This document shows, piece by piece, positions 25,291 through 33,398 of a DNA stretch of 64,000 nucleotides. Numbering within the stretch: position 1 is the stretch's first letter; each line of letters starts with the position of its first letter. The position numbers and the translations under genes were made by a program. Under the pieces are notes generated by a model. It worked only from the letters and a program-made list of their open reading frames with translations, did no database searches and was not told where the DNA came from. The DNA is from Nocardia yamanashiensis NBRC 100130 (GTDB lineage: Bacteria > Actinomycetota > Actinomycetes > Mycobacteriales > Mycobacteriaceae): NCBI RefSeq assembly GCF_001613325.1, contig NZ_BDCD01000016.1, forward strand, positions 62,001 to 126,000, in the 5' to 3' direction.

Positions 25291-26751
25291 TCATCTTTGA
25301 ATCTCTAAACCGCCGGATACAGCCCAAGCCCGGCAGGCCTTCCATGCAACCGGTGACATCAGATGCCGACACCGATCGAACAACTGAAACAGCGCACCCC
25401 CGTGCTCCTCCCAAACCCCAGCATTATGCGCCATAACATCAAGCTCATTCGCCACCGTAATCTCCATGAACGCCCGCAAATCCGCTTCAGCAGGCAAGTA
25501 TTCGCGCCCACTGAACCGATCCCGGAACATCACCGGCGACCCATCCAACCGCGGATAAACAACCCCCCGATCGCACCCCCCGTACTGATAAACCAGCGCC
25601 TCCGCACGCTCCCCGATCAACTCCACCAACGCCCCCCGATTCTCCAACCCCAACAGCGCCCGATCGAACCCATCAGTGCCGTACATGGCGTGACACAGTC
25701 CCGCACAACGTATCTCGCGACTCGCTCCCCATGCCGTGAGCATGTCGGCCACCCGGCCCAGATGTTCCAGCAACGTCCCACCAGGATGCGGAATCTCCCC
25801 CGCCCCATGCCCCCGCAGAAACCGCTCGATCCGATCCCGCTGCGCGACTTCGGCTATCAGCCGAGCCGTATGCGGCACCGAAATACCGTGCGCCACCGCC
25901 CCCCGCAGCACCGCCCCGCCGATCGCATCGAGCTCCGTGGCCCGCCCCGCCTCCGCATCCCGCTGCATCGACGACTTGGCGGCCTCCGGAAACCCGTCGT
26001 ATCGAACGAGGATCTGCCCGACTTCCGTTGTCGCACCATGTGCCCGGGCAACTTCGGTGGTCTCGGCGACGACCGCCGCGAGCTCGTCCCGGTGATCCGA
26101 TCGGACAACACCGATAGGGGCACGGTAATGCGTGGTGAGCAGCGCGAACGGCGCCAAGAACGCGAGCTTGTCCCACAATACGGACTTCTCGCCCGGCAGC
26201 ACTCGGATCGCGAGCCCCGCCCCGCCGAGCAGGCCCGCCGGCCCTGCCAGGCGTTCGGGTGATCCGGCGAGGTCGATTTCGGTGAACGGACTGCCGTGCT
26301 CGATGAAACCCGCTGCGGTTCGGGTGGATTCGACACGAATGACCGCGGGAACAACGCGTTCGCCCCCGTACCGCGCTTGCAGCAGATCCAGGTGTTCCAC
26401 ACCGTTCAACAGCGGGACGATCAACGCCGAACCCAGATGCTCGGCGGGCAGCCGATCCAGTGCCGCTTCGAGATTGGTGTGCTTCACGGTCACCAAACAC
26501 AGATCGACCGCCTCGCGCAGTCTGGTATCGGACTCGACCGCAACCGTGAACTCCCCGAACTGCGGGCTGCTCACCTGAATCCCCTTGTCGCGCAGCGTTT
26601 GTACGGTAGATTCCCCAGCCACGCAGATCACGCGATGCCCAGCCCGCGCCAGCAGCGCCGCCAACAGCCCGCCGACCCCGCCGGGTCCGAGCACCGCCAC
26701 CGTGGCCGGTTCGAGAACAGCTTCATACGAGGAAAATCCAGTGCCGTGCAC
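25291..26751 (-). CDS. Ketopantoate reductase-like / DUF6817 fusion protein
   Basis: About 486 residues. The first 310 are a PanE/ApbA-type NADP reductase: ATVAVLGPGGVGG Rossmann loop, NGVEHLD, and the helical domain with GRATELDAIGGAVLRGAVAHGI. The last 160 match the DUF6817 pattern (HPGGTLLEHLGRVADMLTAWG, CHAMYGTDGF). This fusion is unusual; an oxidoreductase coupled to a small-molecule-binding or hydrolase-like module is one reading. GTG at 26751 has AAAGGA 8 nt upstream; GTG at 26784 would add 11 residues but has a poor ribosome site. The last codons and TGA fall inside the outer homology of the right inverted repeat. It is divergent from a LysR gene. Confidence 0.75.
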   Translation of the reverse strand: MHGTGFSSYEAVLEPATVAVLGPGGVGGLLAALLARAGHRVICVAGESTVQTLRDKGIQVSSPQFGEFTVAVESDTRLREAVDLCLVTVKHTNLEAALDRLPAEHLGSALIVPLLNGVEHLDLLQARYGGERVVPAVIRVESTRTAAGFIEHGSPFTEIDLAGSPERLAGPAGLLGGAGLAIRVLPGEKSVLWDKLAFLAPFALLTTHYRAPIGVVRSDHRDELAAVVAETTEVARAHGATTEVGQILVRYDGFPEAAKSSMQRDAEAGRATELDAIGGAVLRGAVAHGISVPHTARLIAEVAQRDRIERFLRGHGAGEIPHPGGTLLEHLGRVADMLTAWGASREIRCAGLCHAMYGTDGFDRALLGLENRGALVELIGERAEALVYQYGGCDRGVVYPRLDGSPVMFRDRFSGREYLPAEADLRAFMEITVANELDVMAHNAGVWEEHGGALFQLFDRCRHLMSPVAWKACRAWAVSGGLEIQR

Positions 26752-26959
26752 GGGTATGTCCTTTCGGAACGGATAGGTCGACACCCGCCCCGGTCTCTCC
26801 GCCCGGGGCCCGGACTGGAGGAGAAAAGGGGACGGGTTGCCGCCGTTGGGCCCGCCTCAATCATCGGCATCACGCGCGGACCCGGTCAATCCTCGGCTTC
26901 CCTTGCCAATCCCCAAGATCGAGCTTGCATCCCCCGCCATCTACCGTGAGAGGGTGCGC

Positions 26960-27871
26960 ATGACTATCGATGACCTGCGGGTATTCATGGCGGTCTGTCA
27001 GGCGGGCAGCCTCAGTGCGGTGGCCCGCGACCAGTCCTGCACGCAATCGGCGGTGAGCCAGCACGTGAAACGCCTCGAGAAGGCGACGGGCGTCCGCCTG
27101 TTGGAACGCCGCCCGGACGGTGTCACGCCCACTCCCGAGGGCTTGGTGCTGCTGGCAGCGGCGAGTGACGGCATCGCCGGGCTGGATCTGGCGGTCCGGC
27201 GGCTGGGGGAGTTCGCGCGGGGTGAGGCCGGTGCGGTGCGCATCACCACGGGTGCGACCACGATCCGGCATTTCATGTCGACCGCCGTCGCGGAGTTCCG
27301 CCGCCACTATCCGCAGGCGACCCTCGATTTCCGGACCATCGTCTCCAGCCGGGATTGCTTCGACGCCCTCACCGCGGGGTCGGTGGATCTGGCCTGGGTG
27401 ACCATTCACGGTCCCGTGCCCGGGATCGAGCAGCGCCCGGTGCTGGAATTGCCGTGGGTGCTGGCCGTCCGCGCAGACGATCCGGTCGCCGACCTACCCA
27501 CCGTCGCGCCCGCCGATCTGGCCGGACTGCGCCACATCCGGCTACCCGAGAACTCCGCGTCCAGGGTGCATCTCGATGCCGCGCTCACCCGGCTCGGCGT
27601 CCGTCTGCCCTCGGAAACCGGTGTGACCGATTGGAATACCGCCGTGCTCCTGACGGAACTGGGCATCGGTCACGCCGTTGTCCCGGATCTGCCGTACGAG
27701 GCGGCGGGTGCTTCCAGCTCTCCGCTGCGTTTCATCCCCCTGCCCTATCTGCCGCCGCTCCCGGTCGGCTGGGCGGTGCGCCGCTGGGACGCGCTCACCC
27801 CGCTGGCTCGCGCCTTCGCCGAACTGGTCGATCACCGGTCCGGCATCCGGCGCGACTCCACTCGCGGCTAG
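26960..27871 (+). CDS. LysR family transcriptional regulator
   Basis: 303 residues beginning MTIDDLRVFMAVCQAGSLS, a standard LysR helix-turn-helix (1-60; SAVSQHVKRLEKATGVRLLER), followed by a substrate-binding-protein-like effector domain. Upstream codons to 26837 are open but non-coding in character. It is divergent from the reductase-DUF6817 gene and most likely controls it. Its stop overlaps the convergent GDH stop by 4 bp. The effector is unknown. Confidence 0.9.
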   Translation: MTIDDLRVFMAVCQAGSLSAVARDQSCTQSAVSQHVKRLEKATGVRLLERRPDGVTPTPEGLVLLAAASDGIAGLDLAVRRLGEFARGEAGAVRITTGATTIRHFMSTAVAEFRRHYPQATLDFRTIVSSRDCFDALTAGSVDLAWVTIHGPVPGIEQRPVLELPWVLAVRADDPVADLPTVAPADLAGLRHIRLPENSASRVHLDAALTRLGVRLPSETGVTDWNTAVLLTELGIGHAVVPDLPYEAAGASSSPLRFIPLPYLPPLPVGWAVRRWDALTPLARAFAELVDHRSGIRRDSTRG

Positions 27872-30504
27872 CGGGATTGCTTCCCGGCCGTCACCAGCCG
27901 GCGCACCGAATCGGTGAATCGGTCCAGGTCCGAACCGGTTTCGCCGCGGCTGCTGCGGAGCACCCAGGAGATCAGGTGCTCGACCAGTTCGCGGAGGTCG
28001 AAGAGGGCTTGGATGCGCTGGCTCTCCGCGCCGGGACGGTTGCGGCAGTCGGTCCAGAGGGCGTCGAGATCGAGGACGCCGCGGACGGCTTCGTAGGCGC
28101 GGGCGACGTCGGCGGTGGTGACGCCGAGGCGTTCCTGGAGGCGGAAGATGGTGCCGGGGCCGATGCGGTTGATGAGTTCGTCGGCCACGGTGGTGGCGAT
28201 GATCTCGCGGCGCAAGGGGTGGGCGTCGATGAGATCGGCCGCGTGGGCGGTGACCGCGTCCGGGAAGTAGTCCCGCAGCCGGGGTGCGAACGCGGGATCG
28301 TCCGGGACCGTCGAATCCAGGAGCTCGCGGCTGACGAGATTCTTCGAATGCGCCAGCAGCACAGCGATTTCGGGGCGGGTGAGGCCCTCGCCCGCCTGGG
28401 TGCGGCGATGCAGTTCCGCGTCCGACGGCAGGCCGGCCACGCCGGGATCCATACCGGCTTCGTCGCGCAGGTTCGCGATCAAGCGAATGTGGCGCTCCAG
28501 CAGGTACTTCGCGCGATCGGCCGCCAATCCGATGGCCAGCACCTGATTGTCGCTGCGCTCGAGCACCCGCGCCGCGACGTCGTCGGTGACCTCCGCGAGC
28601 AGCGCATTGCGTTTGTCGGCGCTCAAAGCCCCTGCCCGCACGCCGGAATCGAGGGCGATCTTGAGGTTGACCTCCAGGTCGGAGGTGGCGACCCCGGCGG
28701 CGTTGTCGATGAAGTCGGCGTTGATCCGCCCGCCGCGCAGGGCGTAGCCGATGCGGGCGTGCTGGGTGAAGCCGAGGTTGCCGCCCTCGCCGACCACGGC
28801 GCAGCGCAGGCGCGAGGCGGGCACCCGGACGCGGTCGTTCGCGGGATCCTGTGCGTCCACATCGGTTTCGTGATCGGCGCGCACGTACGTTCCGATGCCG
28901 CCGTTCCACAGCAGGTCGACCGGCGCGCACAGGATGGCCCGGATGAGCTCGTCCGGGGTGCACGAACTCTGTTCGATGCCGAGCCGAGCGCGCGCCCGCT
29001 GGGAGAGCCGGATGGACTTCGCGGTGCGCGGCCACACCCCGCCGCCCTCGGAGATCAGCGCGGAATCGTAATCGGCCCACGAGGATCGGGGGAGCTCGAA
29101 CAGTCGCCGGCGTTCGGCAAAGGAGCTTTCCGGGTCCGGATCGGGGTCCAGGAACACGTGGCGATGGTCGAACGCCGCCACCAGTTCGATATTGCGGGAC
29201 AACAGCATTCCGTTGCCGAAGACGTCCCCGGACATGTCGCCGATCCCGGCCACGGTGAACGGCTCGGCGTCGATATCGCGCCCGGCTTCGGCGAAGTGCC
29301 GCCGTACCGACACCCACGCGCCCCGGGCGGTGATGCCCATGGCCTTGTGGTCGTAGCCGGCCGAACCACCGGAGGCGAAGGCGTCGCCGAGCCAGAAGTC
29401 GTATTCGGCGGCAAGGGAATTGGCGAGGTCGGAGAAACGCGCGGTGCCCTTGTCGGCGGCCACCACCAGGTACGGGTCGGGTCCGTCGTGACAGACGGTG
29501 TGCTCGGGGTGGCGCACTTCGCCGTCGACGATGGTGTCGGTGAGGTCGAGCAGACCGCGCACGAACACCCGGTACCCGTCGGAGGGCTCGAGTGCCGCAT
29601 CGCGAATCACGAACGCGCCCTTGGCTCCCGTGGGCACGATCGGCGCGTTCTTCACGGTCTGGGTTTTCACCAGATCGAGCACTTCGGTGCGGAAGTCCTC
29701 GGTGCGATCCGACCAGCGCAGGCCGCCGCGCGCCACCGCTCCGGCGCGCATGTGAATGCCTTCGACCTCCTCGGAGTGCACGAAGATCTCGCGATACGGC
29801 ACCCACGGCCCGGGCGTCGCCAGCCGCGAGGAATCGATCTTGAAGGCGAGTCGCGGCCGGGGTTGTCCGTCCGTATCGACCTGGAACCAGTTGGTGCGCA
29901 CCGTAGCCAATACGAATGCGCGCAGCGCCCGGCGGATGCGATCGTCATCGAGCAGGTCGGCGCCCTCCACCAGTGCGTCGACCTCCGCCAGCGCCGCCGG
30001 TTCGTCACCGCCGCCCGCCGGATCGAAGCGGGCGCGGAACAGGGCGATGATCGCGCGCACGAACTCCGGGCTGCGGGTCAGCGAATCCACCACATAGGTC
30101 TCGGAGTATCCCCAGCGGGTCTGCTTCAGGAATCGGCAGGCCGCGCGCAGCAGAACCGTTTCCCGCCAATCGATTCCGGCCGTGGTGATCAGCCGCGCGT
30201 ACCGGTCCGCCCGCCACCGTCCGGCCGCCGCGGCCGCGCAGGCCGGGGCGACCGAAGGAGGTAAGGCCTCGGGTCCGGTGTCGAATTCGAAAGCGTGGAC
30301 CGTTTCCGTCTCGCCCGTGAGCTCGTGATGAGCGGCCACCCGCAGTCCGAAGCTCTCGAACATGGCGCACACGTCGGCGAGTACGCGCGGCGCTCCGGGC
30401 CAGGCGATGGTCGCCCGCAGGCCGAGTTCGCCGTGCCCGAAACGCACACGGGGGGAAGGGTTCTCGACGGCTGCGCGCCCGGCAGCGCGCACGGAGACGG
30501 TCAT
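27868..30504 (-). CDS. gdh: Short NAD-specific glutamate dehydrogenase
   Basis: 878 residues of the large bacterial NAD-GDH family, which normally runs to about 1600. The catalytic core is present: GGLRWSDRTEDFRTEVLDLV, PTGAKGAFVI, the nucleotide domain with GDMSGDVFGNGMLLS, and VVGEGGNLGFTQ. The N-terminal roughly 700 residues of ACT-type regulatory segments are missing except a last ACT-like piece (LGLRATIAWPGAPRVLADVC). It oxidises glutamate to 2-oxoglutarate. As last gene of the GABA operon, 25 bp after gabD, it can recycle the glutamate formed by the aminotransferases. Confidence 0.85.
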   Translation of the reverse strand: MTVSVRAAGRAAVENPSPRVRFGHGELGLRATIAWPGAPRVLADVCAMFESFGLRVAAHHELTGETETVHAFEFDTGPEALPPSVAPACAAAAAGRWRADRYARLITTAGIDWRETVLLRAACRFLKQTRWGYSETYVVDSLTRSPEFVRAIIALFRARFDPAGGGDEPAALAEVDALVEGADLLDDDRIRRALRAFVLATVRTNWFQVDTDGQPRPRLAFKIDSSRLATPGPWVPYREIFVHSEEVEGIHMRAGAVARGGLRWSDRTEDFRTEVLDLVKTQTVKNAPIVPTGAKGAFVIRDAALEPSDGYRVFVRGLLDLTDTIVDGEVRHPEHTVCHDGPDPYLVVAADKGTARFSDLANSLAAEYDFWLGDAFASGGSAGYDHKAMGITARGAWVSVRRHFAEAGRDIDAEPFTVAGIGDMSGDVFGNGMLLSRNIELVAAFDHRHVFLDPDPDPESSFAERRRLFELPRSSWADYDSALISEGGGVWPRTAKSIRLSQRARARLGIEQSSCTPDELIRAILCAPVDLLWNGGIGTYVRADHETDVDAQDPANDRVRVPASRLRCAVVGEGGNLGFTQHARIGYALRGGRINADFIDNAAGVATSDLEVNLKIALDSGVRAGALSADKRNALLAEVTDDVAARVLERSDNQVLAIGLAADRAKYLLERHIRLIANLRDEAGMDPGVAGLPSDAELHRRTQAGEGLTRPEIAVLLAHSKNLVSRELLDSTVPDDPAFAPRLRDYFPDAVTAHAADLIDAHPLRREIIATTVADELINRIGPGTIFRLQERLGVTTADVARAYEAVRGVLDLDALWTDCRNRPGAESQRIQALFDLRELVEHLISWVLRSSRGETGSDLDRFTDSVRRLVTAGKQSR

Positions 30505-30529
30505 GGTCCTGCTTTCTCTGGTCGATCGG

Positions 30530-31984
30530 TCAGGGCAGTGCGATGTACTTCGTCTCGAGGTATTCCTCGATGCCCTCGGTCCCGGCTTCGCGGCCCAGGC
30601 CGGATTCCTTCACACCGCCGAACGGTGCGGCGACGTCGGAGATGATGCCGCGGTTGACGCCCACCATCCCGGATTCGAGGGCCTCGGCCACGCGCAGCGC
30701 GCGGTCGAGGTCGCGGGTGTAGATGTATGCGGCCAAACCGAATTCGGTGTCGTTGGCGGCGGCGATGCCCGCCGCCTCGCCGTCGAATCCGGTGATGGCG
30801 GCGACGGGGCCGAACACTTCCTCGCGCAGGATGCGGGCGTCGGCGGGGACTTCGGCGAGCACGGTGGGCTCGTAGAAATAGCCCGCGCCCGGAACGTCGG
30901 CGCCGCCAGTGGTGATCTTCGCGCCCTTGGCGACCGCGTCGGCCACCAATTCGGCCACGGCGGCACGCTGCTTGGCGGTGATGAGCGGGCCGACCTGGAC
31001 GCCGTCGAGATGGCCGGGGCCGATCTTCAACGATCGCATGCGCTCGGTCAGCCGGGCCGTGAATTCCTCGCGCACGGCATTGTCGACATGGAAGCGGTTG
31101 GCGGCGGTGCAGGCTTCGCCGATATTGCGCATCTTGGCGGCCATGGCGCCGTCGATCGCGGCATCCAGGTCGGCGTCCTCGAACACCACGAACGGGGCGT
31201 TGCCGCCGAGTTCCATGGAGGTGCGCAGCACCTTCGAAGCCGATTGCGCGAGCAGGATCTTGCCGACGCCGGTGGATCCGGTGAAGGTGACCTTGCGCAG
31301 CCGGTCGTCGTCGAACATGGGATCGGTGAGCTGGGCGGCGCGCGAGGTCGGCAGGATGGACAGCACGCCCGCGGGCAGGCCGGCGTCGGCGAACACCTGA
31401 CCCAGCAGCAGCATGGTCAGCGGCGTCTCGGCGGCGGGCTTGACCACCATGGTGCAGCCGGCGGCGAACGCGGGCGCGATCTTGCGTGTGCCCATGGCGA
31501 GGGGGAAGTTCCACGGCGTGATGGCCAGCGCCGGGCCGACCGGCTGCTTGGTGACCAGGATGCGCCCGTTACCGGAGGGGGAGTGGGTGTAGCGGCCGTT
31601 GATCCGCACCGCTTCCTCGCTGAACCAGCGCAGGAATTCGCCGCCGTAGGTGACCTCGCCCTGCGCCTCGGCGAGGGGCTTGCCCATTTCGAGGGTCATG
31701 AGCAGGGCGAAGTCGTCCCGCCGCGCCATCACCAATTCCCAAGCGCGCCGCAGGATCTCGGCGCGTTCCCGTGCGGGTGTGGCCGCCCAGCCCGGTTGCG
31801 CGGCCACCGCGGCATCGAGGGCCAGCTTGCCGTCCTCGGCGGTGGCATCGGCGACTTCGGTCAGCACCGCACCGGTGGCGGGGTCGTGCACCGCGAAGGT
31901 GCCACCGCCACTCGCGGGTCGCTGCTCACCACCGATCCACAGGCCGGTCGGCACGGTGGCGAGCAGGTCGGCCACGTCACGCAT
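30530..31984 (-). CDS. gabD: Succinate-semialdehyde dehydrogenase
   Basis: 484 residues of aldehyde dehydrogenase. Catalytic Cys292 is in GEACTAANRF, the general base Glu258 in MELGGNAP, and PWNFP near 157-161 binds the cofactor. The GEAC context and AAPFGGVKESGLGREAG end are typical of NADP-linked succinate-semialdehyde dehydrogenase (GabD). It finishes the GABA route by making succinate. It lies 70 bp downstream of gabT and 25 bp upstream of the GDH gene. Confidence 0.9.
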   Translation of the reverse strand: MRDVADLLATVPTGLWIGGEQRPASGGGTFAVHDPATGAVLTEVADATAEDGKLALDAAVAAQPGWAATPARERAEILRRAWELVMARRDDFALLMTLEMGKPLAEAQGEVTYGGEFLRWFSEEAVRINGRYTHSPSGNGRILVTKQPVGPALAITPWNFPLAMGTRKIAPAFAAGCTMVVKPAAETPLTMLLLGQVFADAGLPAGVLSILPTSRAAQLTDPMFDDDRLRKVTFTGSTGVGKILLAQSASKVLRTSMELGGNAPFVVFEDADLDAAIDGAMAAKMRNIGEACTAANRFHVDNAVREEFTARLTERMRSLKIGPGHLDGVQVGPLITAKQRAAVAELVADAVAKGAKITTGGADVPGAGYFYEPTVLAEVPADARILREEVFGPVAAITGFDGEAAGIAAANDTEFGLAAYIYTRDLDRALRVAEALESGMVGVNRGIISDVAAPFGGVKESGLGREAGTEGIEEYLETKYIALP

Positions 31985-32054
31985 CGTTCTATCTCTCCCG
32001 GGTTGTCAAAGGGTTCTTCGTCATTCCGGCCTGCGTTCAGCCGGAATCCACACG

Positions 32055-33398
32055 TCAGGCTGCGAGCGCCCGCACGACATCCGACAGCACATCCACACCG
32101 TCGGCCAGCAGCTCGTCACCGATCACCAGCGGCGGCAGCAACCGGATCACATTGCCGTACGTACCGCAGGTCAGCAGCACCACGCCACGCGAAAGCGCTT
32201 CCGCCGCAATGGCCTTGGTGAGCACCGGATCCGGCACCGTGGTCCCCGGCCGCACGATCTCCACGGCCAGCATGGCCCCGCGCCCGCGCACGTCGCCGAT
32301 CACGCCGGTCTCCTCCGCCAGCGCCCGCAACCGCGGCACCACGGCCGCTTCGATGGCCCGCGCCCGCGCCGGCAGGTCCAGGTCTTTCATCACCTCGATG
32401 GTCGCCAGCGCCGCCGCGCACGCCACCGGGTTGCCGCCGTAGGTGCCGCCCAGCCCGCCCGCGTGCACCGCGTCCAGCAGGTCGGCGCGACCGGTGATGG
32501 CCGCCAAGGGCATTCCGCCCGCGATGCCCTTGGCCATGGTGATGATGTCCGGCACCACGCCCTCGTGCTCACTGGCGAACCACGCTCCGGTGCGGGCGAA
32601 TCCGCTCTGCACCTCGTCGGCGATGAACACCACGCCCTTGTCCTTGGCCCAAGCGGCCAGTGCGGGCAGGAATCCCGGTGCGGGGACGATGAATCCGCCC
32701 TCGCCCTGGATCGGCTCGATGATGATCGCGGCGACGCTGTCGGCCCCGATCTGGGTTTCGATCTGCGAGATCGCCCGCTGCGCCGCCTCGGCCCCGGTCT
32801 GCCCGGCCTTGTCGCGGTACGGGTAGGACATGGGCATCCGGTAGATCTCCGGTGCGAACGGCCCGAAATGCGTCTTGTAGGGCATGGATTTCGCGGTCAG
32901 CGCCATGGTGAGGTTGGTGCGGCCGTGGTAGGCGTGATCGAAGGCGACCACGGCCTGCCGTCCGGTGGCCAGTCGCGCCACCTTCACCGCGTTCTCCACC
33001 GCTTCGGCACCGGAATTGAACAGCACCGAACGCTTGTCGTGATCGCCCGGGGTGAGCGCGGCCAGCTCTTCGGCCACCCGCACATAACCCTCGTACGGGG
33101 TGACCATGAAGCAGGTGTGAGTGAAATGCGCGGCCTGTTCGGCCACCGCCGCGGCGACCTGCGGATGCGAGGCGCCGACATTGGTGACCGCGATGCCCGA
33201 ACCCAGGTCGATGAGCGAGTTCCCGTCCACGTCCACGATGACGCCGCCGTCGGCGTCGGCCGTGTACACCGGCACCGACGAGCCGACCCCGGCGGCGACG
33301 GCGGCCTTGCGGCGGGCGGTCAGCGCCGCCGAACGCGGCCCGGGCAGCTCGGTGACGAGCTTGCGCTGCTGCGGTAGCCGGTAGGTGAGGGCGGTCAT
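32055..33398 (-). CDS. gabT: 4-aminobutyrate aminotransferase
   Basis: 447 residues of class III PLP aminotransferase. Lys290 in MAKGIAGGMP forms the Schiff base; DEVQSGFARTG holds the PLP Asp; EPIQGEGGFIVP and GSGIAVTNVGASHP are GabT-like. It converts GABA and 2-oxoglutarate to succinic semialdehyde and glutamate. Its ATG overlaps the permease stop as ATGA (33395-33398). Confidence 0.92.
   Translation of the reverse strand: MTALTYRLPQQRKLVTELPGPRSAALTARRKAAVAAGVGSSVPVYTADADGGVIVDVDGNSLIDLGSGIAVTNVGASHPQVAAAVAEQAAHFTHTCFMVTPYEGYVRVAEELAALTPGDHDKRSVLFNSGAEAVENAVKVARLATGRQAVVAFDHAYHGRTNLTMALTAKSMPYKTHFGPFAPEIYRMPMSYPYRDKAGQTGAEAAQRAISQIETQIGADSVAAIIIEPIQGEGGFIVPAPGFLPALAAWAKDKGVVFIADEVQSGFARTGAWFASEHEGVVPDIITMAKGIAGGMPLAAITGRADLLDAVHAGGLGGTYGGNPVACAAALATIEVMKDLDLPARARAIEAAVVPRLRALAEETGVIGDVRGRGAMLAVEIVRPGTTVPDPVLTKAIAAEALSRGVVLLTCGTYGNVIRLLPPLVIGDELLADGVDVLSDVVRALAA

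Larger units (their letters stand above)
23478..25306. mobile_element. Candidate mobile element: DUF222-HNH gene flanked by 105-bp inverted repeats
   Basis: The near-identical inverted repeats 23489-23593 and 25183-25287 (100 of 105 positions match) bound a single HNH-endonuclease gene. The homology continues weakly outward to 23478 and 25306, with a small indel. The block is 1.8 kb and its right internal part (25081-25183) is far more AT-rich than the host. No target-site duplication is visible. DUF222-HNH (13E12) genes are known repeated elements of mycobacteria, but such long terminal inverted repeats are not their usual description. Confidence 0.65.

Noticed and set aside
27355-30264. 969-codon open frame on the plus strand
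   Set aside because: It is antisense to the glutamate dehydrogenase, rich in Arg/Gly/His/Val without domain pattern; GDH motifs on the other strand are decisive.
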